64,000 bases of DNA. It comes from Kitasatospora herbaricolor (lineage in GTDB: Bacteria; Actinomycetota; Actinomycetes; Streptomycetales; Streptomycetaceae). The notes below the pieces were generated by a model. It was not told where the DNA came from. It made no database searches and saw only the letters and a program-made list of their open reading frames with translations. A program made the position numbers and the translations under genes. The stretch covers positions 8,889,501 through 8,953,500 of the forward strand of contig NZ_JAUSVA010000002.1 in assembly GCF_030813695.1 (NCBI RefSeq), given 5' to 3'. Shown piece by piece: positions 9,813-17,483 of this stretch (its first letter is position 1; every line of letters begins with the position of its first letter).

Positions 9813-10279
9813 GTGGACCTCGTGGAACCGGAGACCGTGCCGGATCGGGTCGGGCACCTCGGCAACCTGGTGGAGACCTTCCTTCCGTGGCGGGGGACGG
9901 CCGTGCCGGTGCTGCTGCTCTGCGCCCCGGCCGGACGCTCACCGCGTGCGACCGTGGCGCACCTGCCCTCGATCCGATTCGGTGTCCGAGGCTGAGCGCG
10001 GACCGCAGGGACGACAGCGCCCGCCGCCTCGGCGGCGGGCTCGACGCCGAACCCCTCCGGCGGGTGATCGCGCTGGGCGACCTCAACAGCACCCGACTGC
10101 GCCCGGTGACCTCGCGGCTCACCGCGGCGCGTACCGAATTCGGCTTCACCTGGCCGGCGGCCCGTCCGCTGGCCCGGGTCGACCAGGTTCTGTGCGGTGG
10201 CCGGCGGTCGCTGCCGGCCACCGCGCTGCCCGCCACCGGCAGCGACCGTCTCCCTCTGATCGCCCGCCCCGGGTGGTGA
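9813..10279 (+). pseudogene. Remnant of an endonuclease/exonuclease/phosphatase-family gene
   Basis: Two reading frames carry pieces of one family. About 9820-9995 encodes LVETFLPWRGTAVPVLLLCA, resembling the N-terminal membrane part of actinomycete EEP proteins. Another frame, ending at 10279, encodes VIALGDLNSTRL, FGFTWPAARPLARVDQVL and GSDRLPLIARPGW, matching the family's GDFNAT, TWPA, RIDHVL and GSDHRP blocks. Both catalytic histidines are replaced (DH to DQ, and SDH to SDR), most of the catalytic middle is missing and the pieces are out of frame. This is a decayed gene rather than a working nuclease. A 130-residue open frame starting at 9887 covers only the C-terminal part. Confidence 0.65.
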
Positions 10280-10297
10280 CCCGGGGCCGGGAGGGTG

Positions 10298-10326
10298 CGG
10301 GCACCGGCGGCGGCCTCCGGTGCCCG
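10298..10326. terminator. Hairpin between convergent genes
   Basis: CGGGCACCGG (10298-10307) pairs perfectly with CCGGTGCCCG (10317-10326) around a 9-base loop. It lies between the pseudogene (plus) and the NAD(P)-binding protein gene (minus), so it can serve both strands. Confidence 0.6.
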
Positions 10327-10344
10327 GCCGGCCCGCCGGGCCGG

Positions 10345-10950
10345 TCAGGCCGCCGCGACCCCGGTGTGCGTCCGGTGCAGCGTGGGCCGCTCGATCTCGT
10401 CCAGCAGCGCGCGGGCGAAGTCAGCCGGGGTGATCCGGCTGTCCGCGTCGGCCGGCGCGACCACGTACCCACCCGTGGGGGAGCCCTCGCGGTCGAAGTC
10501 CCCGGCCGGGCTCAGCACCACCCAGTCCAGCGCCTCGGGCGCGGCCGCGCGCAGGGCGTCGGTGCCGGCGCCGTGGGCGCCGTAGAACTCCCGCCACTCC
10601 TGCGGGTAGCCGGCCGTGTCCATCAGCAGGCCGCCGGACGCGGTCGGCAGGACGGACGCCAGCCCGACCGACACCAGCCGCCGGACCCCGGCCGCCGGGA
10701 GCCCCTCGGCCAGCGCCCGGGCGACGGCCGGGAAGAACTCGGCGGGGCCCGCCGCGGGGTCGTACACGGCGACCACCGCCGCGTCGTGGCCCGCCGCGAG
10801 CCGCGCCACGGCCGCCCGGTCCGTCACCTCGCCGTCCGCCCGGCGTACCGCCGTCACCCGGTGACCCCTGCGCCGTGCCTCCGCCACGGCCGCCCGGCCG
10901 ACCCTGCCGCTCGACCCGAACACGATGATGTGCTGCTGCCTGGTTTCCAT
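10345..10950 (-). CDS. NAD(P)-binding atypical SDR-type oxidoreductase
   Basis: This protein of 201 residues has a Rossmann fold with a glycine-rich cofactor loop near the start (VFGSSGRVGRAAV, residues 9-22), a DGEVTDRAAVARL segment and an RLVSVGLASV strand. It resembles the NAD(P)H-binding/NmrA-like family (YwnB or BVR-B type), whose members act as flavin or quinone reductases or as redox-sensing proteins; the substrate cannot be told. The ATG at 10950 is the only reasonable start. It is divergent from an HxlR regulator 59 bases away, which probably controls it, a common pairing for electrophile or redox stress. Confidence 0.78.
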   Translation of the reverse strand: METRQQHIIVFGSSGRVGRAAVAEARRRGHRVTAVRRADGEVTDRAAVARLAAGHDAAVVAVYDPAAGPAEFFPAVARALAEGLPAAGVRRLVSVGLASVLPTASGGLLMDTAGYPQEWREFYGAHGAGTDALRAAAPEALDWVVLSPAGDFDREGSPTGGYVVAPADADSRITPADFARALLDEIERPTLHRTHTGVAAA

Positions 10951-10994
10951 GGCCGGGAGCGTAGGCCGGGGGCTGGTTTCCGATCGGGTACCGA

Positions 10995-11007
10995 CCTACG
11001 GTGTAGG
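10995..11007. promoter_or_regulatory. Short palindrome, possible HxlR operator
   Basis: CCTAC and GTAGG flank GGT, immediately upstream of the HxlR start. HxlR-family dimers bind short palindromes in their divergent promoters. The arms are only 5 bases. Confidence 0.35.
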
Positions 11008-11009
11008 GC

Positions 11010-11408
11010 ATGACGAATCCGTCGGTCGGGCCGGCTCCGCTGGATCCCGGGATGTTCGACCCCGTCTGCCCGTCCGCGCTGGTGCCGTTCCGGCTGGGCG
11101 ACAAGTGGGCCACCCTGATCCTGCGCTGCCTGCAGGACGGCCCGCGCCGGTTCTCCGAACTGAAGGTGCCGCTGCGCGGGGTGACGGCCAAATCTCTGAC
11201 CCACTCGCTGCGCGCGCTGGAGCGGGACGGATTCGTCGTCCGGACGGAGCACGAGGGGGCGGTGCGGCGGGTCGACTACGCGCTGACCACGCTCGGCCGG
11301 GGGCTGCTCGGCCCGCTCGACACGGCCTGCGCCTGGACGCGCGAGCACTGGGACGAGCTGATCGACGCGCAGGAAGCGGGCCTCGCGAGGGCGGTCGGGC
11401 GGCACTGA
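11010..11408 (+). CDS. HxlR-family winged-helix regulator
   Basis: This protein of 132 residues shows the HxlR signature: FDPVCPSALVPFRLGDKWATLILRCL, then RRFSELKVPLRGVTAKSLTHSL as recognition helix, and the wing region DGFVVRTEHEGAVRRVDYALTTLG. It contains a cysteine (CP) in the usual N-terminal redox or aldehyde-sensing position. It is divergently transcribed from the NAD(P)-binding oxidoreductase gene, and a small palindrome lies just before the start. It therefore probably senses an electrophile or quinone and represses or activates the neighbour, which is inference from family and context. Confidence 0.88.
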   Translation: MTNPSVGPAPLDPGMFDPVCPSALVPFRLGDKWATLILRCLQDGPRRFSELKVPLRGVTAKSLTHSLRALERDGFVVRTEHEGAVRRVDYALTTLGRGLLGPLDTACAWTREHWDELIDAQEAGLARAVGRH

Positions 11409-11520
11409 ACGGCCGTGGTCGGGTGGCCCGGCCGGTGCCCCCTCCGCACCGGCGGCACCGGCGGCGTTACGCGCGGCCGCGCCCACATGCGATTGACGCC
11501 CCGCCGGGCCAGGCGGTCGG

Positions 11521-12429
11521 ATGATCCCCATGAGCATTCGGCAGAGGGACCCTGGTCCGCCACCCGTCACGGACGAGCAGGTGCGCCGGCTGATCGCCGG
11601 GCAGTTCCCGCAGTGGGCCGGGCTGCCCGTCGAGCGGTTCCCGTCCGGTGGCACGGTCAACGCGATGTTCCGGCTGGGTGACGCGATGGCGGTCCGGCTG
11701 CCGCTGGTGGCCGGCGGGGTCGGCGATGTGACGACGGAGCAGGAGTGGCTGCCCCGGCTCGCGGCCGCGCTGCCCACGGCCGTCCCCGAGGTGCTGGCGG
11801 CCGGGGAGCCCGGCGAGGGGTATCCCTGGCCGTGGTCGGTGTACCGGTGGTTGCCGGGGGAGAACCCCGAGGCGGGGGCGCTGAGCGACCCCGTCCGGCT
11901 GGCCGAGGACCTGGCCGGGTTCGTGACCGCGATGCGGGGGCTCGGCCTGCCCGGGGCGCCGCGGGCCTACCGGGGCGGCCCGGTGGCCACCCTCGACGCG
12001 GGGACCCGCGCGGCGATCGAGGCACTGCGCGGGATCCCGGAGGAGGGCGTCGACTGCGACGCCGCGGCCGCCGTCTGGGCGCGGACGCTGCGGGCCCCCG
12101 GCTGGACCGGGCCGCCGGTGTGGCTGCACGCCGACCTGATGCCGGGCAACCTGCTGGTGCGCGAGGGCCGGCTCAGCGCGGTGATCGACTTCGGCTGCAC
12201 GGGGGAGGGCGATCCCGCCTGCGACCTGTTCCCGGCGTGGAACCTGCTGCCCGCGCCGGCCAGGGGGGTCTTCCGTGAGGCGCTCGGCGTGGACGACGCC
12301 ACCTGGGTCCGCGGCCGGGGGCGCACGCTCTCCCAGGCGCTGATCGCGCTGCCCTACCACCGGCGGACCAACCCGGCCATGGCGGCGAACGCCCGGCACG
12401 TGATCCGGGCGGTGCTGGCCGAGGACTGA
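11521..12429 (+). CDS. Aminoglycoside-phosphotransferase-fold kinase
   Basis: This protein of 302 residues belongs to the APH (choline kinase-like) family. Seen motifs are the N-lobe SGGTVNAMFRLGDAMAVRLP, the hinge YRWLPGENP, the catalytic loop LHADLMPGNLLV (HxDxxxxN; about residues 203-214) and the metal-binding VIDFGCTGEGDPACDL. It probably phosphorylates a hydroxyl of an antibiotic or small metabolite with ATP; the substrate is unknown, and similar proteins are common in Streptomyces without proven resistance function. Start could be ATG 11521 or ATG 11530; neither has a strong ribosome site. It ends before a very strong hairpin shared with the convergent DUF4230 gene. Confidence 0.85.
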   Translation: MIPMSIRQRDPGPPPVTDEQVRRLIAGQFPQWAGLPVERFPSGGTVNAMFRLGDAMAVRLPLVAGGVGDVTTEQEWLPRLAAALPTAVPEVLAAGEPGEGYPWPWSVYRWLPGENPEAGALSDPVRLAEDLAGFVTAMRGLGLPGAPRAYRGGPVATLDAGTRAAIEALRGIPEEGVDCDAAAAVWARTLRAPGWTGPPVWLHADLMPGNLLVREGRLSAVIDFGCTGEGDPACDLFPAWNLLPAPARGVFREALGVDDATWVRGRGRTLSQALIALPYHRRTNPAMAANARHVIRAVLAED

Positions 12430-12475
12430 GCGCCGAACGGGGTACGGAGCCGCGGGTGCTCGGGCCTGGGCCGGA

Positions 12476-12516
12476 GGTGCCGGTCGCAGCCGGGGCCGAC
12501 GGCTGCGACCGGCACC
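12476..12516. terminator. Strong bidirectional hairpin terminator
   Basis: The 17-base arms (12476-12492 and 12500-12516, GGTGCCGGTCGCAGCCG and its complement) pair perfectly around a 7-base loop. It lies between the convergent kinase and DUF4230 genes. Confidence 0.8.
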
Positions 12517-12537
12517 GCCGGCCCCCGGGTGGATCGC

Positions 12538-13362
12538 TCAGACGACGGTGACGTCCACCGTGGTGAAGCCGAGCGAGCGCAGCAGGCCGACGAACATCGT
12601 CCGGGTGTTGGTCTCGGCCGTCGACGTCAGCACGGTGTCCTTGGCCGCGGTCTGGATCTTCTCGGTCGCCAGGACCTCCAGCTGCTGGAGGTTGCCGGGG
12701 TTGCCGGAGAAGAAGTCGCCGATCCGGTCGAACAGGCCGCGCTGCTGCGAGTAGACGTACGAGCGCTTCACATCCAGTGCGGTCTCGGCCAGTTGGGCGT
12801 GCGGCAGCCGGAGCTGGACCGAGGTGCGGTCCGCCGAAACGGTCACCGCGTCGGCGCCCAGTTTGCCGAGGTCGGTGTAGGCGCCGACGGTTCCGGCGGC
12901 CACGTAGAGCGTCCGGTTGCCGAGCAGTTGCGAGGGCAGGAACTTGGCGTCGTTGTCCAGGTCGATGATCACCTGGAAGTTGCCGGTGGCACCGGTGTAA
13001 CGACTCATGTCCTGGATGGACTTGAGCAGGACCGGCTGGCTGCGGTCGACCTGGCGCTCCGCGAAGGGGTTGGGCAGGCCGGGCAGCAGGTCGAAGCGGG
13101 CCGCGGCGAGGAAGACCGCCAGGATGGCCGCCAGGGTGATCGGGATGCTGAGGTACCAGGGCAGCCCGCGCCGGGACCGGGCCGGCGCCGGGGCGGGTTC
13201 GCGCTCCTGGACGCGCACGGAACCGCCCTTCGCGGCCCGGTCGCCGGCTGTCTCCGGGCTCCGCCGGGCTCCGTCCGCGGCTGCCTCGGGCTCGCCGGCC
13301 GTCGAGGGGCCAGGCTCGTCCTGGGCTCCGCGGAGCGGGCGTCTGTTGCGGGGGAGTGCCAT
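12538..13362 (-). CDS. DUF4230-family membrane-anchored protein
   Basis: This protein of 274 residues has a charged, Pro/Ala-rich cytoplasmic N terminus, one membrane helix at about 80-100 (WYLSIPITLAAILAVFLAAA) and an extracytoplasmic domain of about 170 residues with the DUF4230 pattern (LLKSIQDMSRYTGATGNFQV, LYVAAGTVGAYTDL, VQLRLPHAQLAET, SYVYSQQRGLFDRIGDFF). Function of the family is unknown. The ATG at 13362 has GGAGGA upstream; an extension to 13446 is possible but lacks a ribosome site. It ends at a shared hairpin, convergent with the APH-like kinase. Confidence 0.82.
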   Translation of the reverse strand: MALPRNRRPLRGAQDEPGPSTAGEPEAAADGARRSPETAGDRAAKGGSVRVQEREPAPAPARSRRGLPWYLSIPITLAAILAVFLAAARFDLLPGLPNPFAERQVDRSQPVLLKSIQDMSRYTGATGNFQVIIDLDNDAKFLPSQLLGNRTLYVAAGTVGAYTDLGKLGADAVTVSADRTSVQLRLPHAQLAETALDVKRSYVYSQQRGLFDRIGDFFSGNPGNLQQLEVLATEKIQTAAKDTVLTSTAETNTRTMFVGLLRSLGFTTVDVTVV

Positions 13363-13517
13363 CGCGTTGTCCTCCGTGGGCCGAGGACGGAGCCGGATGC
13401 GCCGTCCCCTCGACGACCTTCTGCCCCCGATTCGGCGTTCCATCAACTAGCCGGTGGCAAAAGGTTTTTGCCACCGGCTCGGGAGTGTACGACCGGCCCG
13501 TCCCGCGCTTGGGAAGG

Positions 13518-13967
13518 TCAGCGGGGGGTGGCCAGATCGGCCCAGGTGAGGCAGAACGGCGCCCGCGCCGCGGTGCCCCAGCTGTCGGCCAGCGCGTCGA
13601 CCAGCAGCAGCCCGCGGCCGCGTCCCCTGTCCATGGTCCCGGACAGCCGCCAGGAGTCGACCACGTCCGCGACGTCGAAACCCGGGCCGACGTCCGCGAC
13701 GATCAGCCGGACGGACTCCGGCCGGCCCGGATCGGTCAGCATGTGCAGATTCGCCCAGTACGGCGGGTGCCCGTACCGGACGGCGTTGCCGGCCAGTTCG
13801 CTGGCGATCAGCGCCAGGTCCGGGCCCAGCTCCGACAGGCACCAGTCGCACAGCTGGCCGGACACCCGGGAGCGCAGCAGCCGCGCCGCCGTGCCGTCCG
13901 GGGGCAGCCGCCACAGTTCGGACTCCGCCCGACAGGGACGGCGATCGGGGACGACGAGTGCGTTCAT
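13518..13967 (-). CDS. Small ATP-binding anti-sigma-type protein
   Basis: This protein of 149 residues is a GHKL ATPase domain of the kind abundant in Streptomyces (N box ALIASELAGNAVRYGHPP, G1 VADVGPGFDV, G2 RGRGLLLVDALADSWG). It has Cys residues in the N-terminal half (RVSGQLCDWCL) that are common in this group. Such proteins may act on SigB-family sigma factors or STAS proteins, but no sigma or STAS gene adjoins it, so the partner is unknown. The ATG at 13967 has GGAGG upstream; an in-frame extension to 14078 is unlikely. Confidence 0.78.
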   Translation of the reverse strand: MNALVVPDRRPCRAESELWRLPPDGTAARLLRSRVSGQLCDWCLSELGPDLALIASELAGNAVRYGHPPYWANLHMLTDPGRPESVRLIVADVGPGFDVADVVDSWRLSGTMDRGRGRGLLLVDALADSWGTAARAPFCLTWADLATPR

Positions 13968-14079
13968 GGCAGCCTCCGTCCGGTATTCGTCGCCGCCGCC
14001 CCGCCGGACCGGTCCGGACGGAACTCCCGACCGGTCACCGGCCGCCGCGGGCCGGGAGCGGTCGTGGGCGCGGCGCACG

Positions 14080-14304
14080 TCACGGCGCGTCGTAGCGCTG
14101 ACCGTCCTCGATCACGGTCGTGGCGTGCCCGCCCGAGAAGCGCCGGCGGCGCAGGACGCTCACGTAGCAGCACAGGCCCAGCAGGCCCGCCGCCATCAGC
14201 ACCAGCCCGACCACGTTCAGGTTCACCCCGGACAGGTGCCAGTCCACGCCGAAGGTCAGGATCGCGCCCGCCGCGAAGATGAGGACACAGCCGCCTATAC
14301 CCAT
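14080..14304 (-). CDS. DUF6458 small membrane protein
   Basis: This protein of 74 residues has two membrane helices (GGCVLIFAAGAILTFGV and VVGLVLMAAGLLGLCCYVSV) separated by DWHLSGVNLN, then an RRRR motif and a short polar tail. This matches the DUF6458 family of actinomycetes, with no known function. The ATG at 14304 follows AGAGGTGG. It is divergent from the 14594 gene, and SigB-like promoter elements can be drawn in both directions, so stress-induced expression is plausible. Confidence 0.8.
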   Translation of the reverse strand: MGIGGCVLIFAAGAILTFGVDWHLSGVNLNVVGLVLMAAGLLGLCCYVSVLRRRRFSGGHATTVIEDGQRYDAP

Positions 14305-14354
14305 GGGAACCACCTCTTGGATCGCATACCGTCGCCAACGTGTCGGTGCACCGC

Positions 14355-14544
14355 CTACCCGGCCCGCCGGGGGACACACGTCCGTTCCACCGGACGGCCG
14401 ACGGAGCCTGCGGACGGGGGAACCGTCCGTCCGCAGACCTTTCCCTCGCCGGGCGGGGCGACGCCCGGCGTCCGGCGGCCAGGCGCGGACGCCGCCCCGA
14501 CAGTCCGGGCACGGGCCGTGTTTGGGACGTTGCTGCGGGGTTAT
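14355..14544. promoter_or_regulatory. Divergent region with two SigB-like promoter candidates
   Basis: Toward the plus-strand gene: GTTT at 14520-14523, a 14-base spacer and GGGTTAT at 14538-14544. Toward DUF6458 (minus strand): GTGT at 14379-14376, a 15-base spacer and GGGTAG at 14360-14355. Both resemble GNNT-N14-16-GGGTA(C/T) with one deviation in the -10. Confidence 0.3.
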
Positions 14545-14593
14545 GCGCTCCCCAGCCGGAGCCGACTCCGGTGGGATCGGGAGAGGAGCTGGG

Positions 14594-15190
14594 ATGAGCG
14601 TGCTGGTCATCCTCATTGTCTGTCTGCTCGCGGTGGTGGCGGCCGGCGCCCTCGCCGCGCCACGGCTGAAGACCCGGCGGCTGCGTGAGCGCTTCGGACC
14701 TGAGTACAGCCGCACGGTGCTCGGCCACGGCGGCGACGTCCACGCGGCCGAACGGGAACTCGCCGACCGGCTCAAGCTGTTGCGCGGGCTGGAGCTCAAG
14801 CCGCTGGACGCCGCCGAGCGGGAGCGGACCGAGCGGGAACTCGCCCGGATCCAGGAGCTCTTCGTCGACGACCCCGGCACCGCCGCGGCCGACGCGGACC
14901 GGTTGCTGACCGCGGTGCTGGACAAGGTCGGCTACCCCGAGAAGGGCCGCCTGGGCGCCGTCTCCGTCCACCACGGGGAGCTGCTCCCCGAGTACCGCGC
15001 CGCACGGTCCACGCTGGAGCGCGCCCAGGCGGCCCAGGTCGGGACGGAGGAACTCCGGACGGCCCTGATCGCCCTCCGCGACCTCACCCTGGACGTGCTG
15101 CGCGCCGAGCACCCGGTGGGCCGCAGCCGGCCCGTGCGGGCCGGGAGGATCACCGCCGCCCCGGCCGGGCCGACGCCGTCCGCCGGCTGA
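14594..15190 (+). CDS. Membrane-anchored helical protein of unknown function
   Basis: I do not recognise a named family. The protein has 198 residues, with an N-terminal membrane helix (MSVLVILIVCLLAVVAAGAL) followed by a basic stretch (RLKTRRLRERFG) and a mainly helical soluble part. The C-terminal half contains RIQELFVDDPGTAAADAD and TEELRTALIALRDLTLDVL, which reappear in related form in the next gene. The ATG at 14594 has GAGAGGAG upstream. A SigB-like promoter is proposed upstream, and the divergent neighbour is DUF6458. It may be a stress-envelope protein, which is inference only. Confidence 0.7.
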   Translation: MSVLVILIVCLLAVVAAGALAAPRLKTRRLRERFGPEYSRTVLGHGGDVHAAERELADRLKLLRGLELKPLDAAERERTERELARIQELFVDDPGTAAADADRLLTAVLDKVGYPEKGRLGAVSVHHGELLPEYRAARSTLERAQAAQVGTEELRTALIALRDLTLDVLRAEHPVGRSRPVRAGRITAAPAGPTPSAG

Positions 15191-15221
15191 CCTGACGACC
15201 AGACCCGAGGAGGAGAGCATC

Positions 15222-15974
15222 ATGCCGGAGAAGAACAGCGCACGTTTCGACGACGACCCGGGCGTCAGGGCCATCCGGCCCGACGCCGAGGACACCCGCT
15301 CGGAGGAGCGTGGCACGGTCGCGCGCGGCTCGGAGGTCCGGGCGCCGCAGGCTCGCGGCGCCGAGGAGCGCAGGGCACCGGAGCGCCCGGCCCACGACCC
15401 CCGGGGGCCGGAGCAGCACACGGACGAGCAGCACACCGACGAGCGCCGTACGGACGAGCGCCGTGCAGAGGAGCGTCGTACGGACCGGCCGGGTGGGGAC
15501 GAGCACCGGGGCGACGGGAAGCGGAGCGACGACCGACCCGGCGCCGGGGTTGCCTCCGCGCTGGGCAAGCCGGCCGCCGATCCGGTGATCCCACGGCAGC
15601 CGACGGGATCCGACGCCCTCGACAGCAGGCCCGGGAACACCGCCGTGGTGGCCGCCGGGGCCGCAGCGGGTCCGGTGGGCCCGGACGGACCCCGGGCACC
15701 CGGCCTCTGGCTGGAGACGGAGCAGGTCCAGCGGCTCTCGGCGCAGTGGCGGGCCGTCCAGACAGGGTTCGTCGACGACCCCAGGGCGGCGGTGGAGCAG
15801 GCGGACGACCTGGTGGGCAAGGCCGCCGACCTGCTCGCCGAATCGGTGGGGGAGAACCGCCGCAGGCTGCGCGACGCAGGCGGCCGGACCGAGGACAGCG
15901 GCATCCCGACCGAGGAGCTCCGGCTCGCGATGCGGGAGTACCGCACCCTGCTGGACCGGCTGCTCGCCTCCTGA
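15222..15974 (+). CDS. Unknown protein with charged repeat and conserved helical C terminus
   Basis: This protein of 250 residues has three parts. Residues 1-100 are disordered and charged, with a short repeat around 65-90 (EQHTDEQHTDERRTDERR). A low-complexity linker runs to about 165. The C-terminal 80 residues are helical (WRAVQTGFVDDPRAAVEQAD ... TEELRLAMREYRTLLDRLL) and resemble the C-terminal half of the preceding gene. There is no signal peptide or membrane helix. The ATG at 15222 follows GAGGAGGAG, and the gene starts 31 bases after its neighbour, so they form an operon. Function unknown. Confidence 0.7.
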   Translation: MPEKNSARFDDDPGVRAIRPDAEDTRSEERGTVARGSEVRAPQARGAEERRAPERPAHDPRGPEQHTDEQHTDERRTDERRAEERRTDRPGGDEHRGDGKRSDDRPGAGVASALGKPAADPVIPRQPTGSDALDSRPGNTAVVAAGAAAGPVGPDGPRAPGLWLETEQVQRLSAQWRAVQTGFVDDPRAAVEQADDLVGKAADLLAESVGENRRRLRDAGGRTEDSGIPTEELRLAMREYRTLLDRLLAS

Positions 15975-16088
15975 GCACCCGCGCGCCGACCGGCCCCGCC
16001 GCCCGTGCGACCATCGCGGCGGAGCCGGTCGGCGCGCTGTCCGGCCGGGGAGCGGCCCGGATGTCGGCCGTCGGCCGGCGGGCCGTCC

Positions 16089-16844
16089 TCAGGGCTGCCG
16101 GGGCAGTCCGATCGCCGGGCCGCGGTCCCGTCGCGCGGCGGCCCCCACCAGGCCCTCCACCAGGGCCGCGACGCAGGCCTCCAAGTCCCCGCCGGGCGGC
16201 AGCCGCGGCGGCCGCCCGGCCACCGCCCGGTCGGCGAAGCCGGTGTCGAGATGGGGAAACCGGGCATCGAGGACGGTGACCCGGTTTCTGCGCTGCTCAA
16301 GGCGGACGGCGTCCAGCCAGGCGCCGAGGGCCGCCTTGGAGGCGCTGTAGGCGGCCATGCCGGCCGCGGGCCGCGATGCGACCGCACCCGTCACCGCCGC
16401 GAGCGCGCCCCCGGGGCCGATCTGACCCAGAGCTCCGCGCAGCACCGCGATCGGGGCCAGGGCGTTCACCGTGAAGAGGTGTTCGTCCAGGGCGTCCGAG
16501 GACTCCTCGGCCCGGCCGAAGGCCACCGCCCCGAAGGCCGTGACCACCGCGTCGAGCCCGCCGAGGGCCGTCGCGGCCCGGGAACCGAGCAGGCCGCAGG
16601 CCGTCAGGTCGTAGGCGTCGAAGGCGAAGGCCGGGCAGCCGTCGAGCCGGGCGGAGACCGCCGCCAGACGTGCCGGGTCGCGCCCGGCGACCGCCACCTC
16701 GGCCCCGGCGGCCCGTACCGCGGTGGCCACGGCGCCACCGATCACCCCGGTCGCCCCGACCACCAGGATCCGCCAGTCCCAGGGCACCGGGGCTCGCGCC
16801 GGCTCCGCCGGCTGCGCGCCTCGCAGGCCCTCCGTCTCGTTCAT
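16089..16844 (-). CDS. Short-chain dehydrogenase/reductase
   Basis: This protein of 251 residues is a classical SDR: cofactor loop VVGATGVIGGAVATAVRAAG near residue 25-45, NALAPIAVLRG, a substrate-side Ser region AVTGAVASRPAAGM and the catalytic MAAYSASKAALGAWLDAVR (YxxxK at about 170). An AVAGRDPAR motif after the second strand suggests NADP(H). The substrate is unknown. ATG at 16844 gives the right N-terminal length, though its ribosome site is weak; longer in-frame starts exist upstream. It is separated from both neighbours and probably monocistronic. Confidence 0.83.
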   Translation of the reverse strand: MNETEGLRGAQPAEPARAPVPWDWRILVVGATGVIGGAVATAVRAAGAEVAVAGRDPARLAAVSARLDGCPAFAFDAYDLTACGLLGSRAATALGGLDAVVTAFGAVAFGRAEESSDALDEHLFTVNALAPIAVLRGALGQIGPGGALAAVTGAVASRPAAGMAAYSASKAALGAWLDAVRLEQRRNRVTVLDARFPHLDTGFADRAVAGRPPRLPPGGDLEACVAALVEGLVGAAARRDRGPAIGLPRQP

Positions 16845-17483
16845 GCCGGACTCATCGTCCTTCCCGTCGCTGGGGCGGTCTGTTCTGGGGAGCGCTTGCT
16901 CCGGTGATGTCCGACCGGCCGTCGGGGCCGCCGGTCCGGCGTGCGGACATGTGCGGTCCCGGGCTTGGGCCGACGGCTCCGGGGCGCTGTCTCCCGGAGT
17001 CGCCGGCCGCCGGCTCCCGACCGGAGTTCCAGCCTGCCCCCGGCCGCACAGGGGGCCAAGTCGCAACGATTCCGCAGCGTTTGCGCCGAGCGGGAGTCTC
17101 CGCAGGTGGGTGCCCCTTCCGTGGACCGGTGCCGGAGGCTACGGGCCCGACGTCCGGGTGGCGCGGGGCGGACGGTCGCCCCCGGCGGCTCCGGCGTGTG
17201 CGCTGGTGTGCGCCCCCCGGCCTGTTATCGGCTGTCAGGGGCACGTTCGGTTGTGGACGAACACGATGGGCAACTAGTCCGGAGTGACGCGTTCCGGTGC
17301 CGGGCCGGAACCCTCGGGATCCCCCGGCCGCCTCTTGCGGACGGCGTCGTCCGCAAACCACTCCCCTCCCGGTCCGGCTCGGCCTCGCACGCACCGGATC
17401 AGGCAGGGCTTCCCGAACGTCGGTCCGGACGGGCCGGTTCACGCGCCACAGCACATGCACAACTGCTCTCGGAAGGAGCGGAC
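16845..17483. other. Intergenic region, no gene seen
   Basis: About 640 bases between the divergent SDR and GH16-like genes. The open frames here have poor codon bias and no family-like sequence. I see no repeat or clear promoter match; it should hold the two divergent promoters. Confidence 0.5.
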
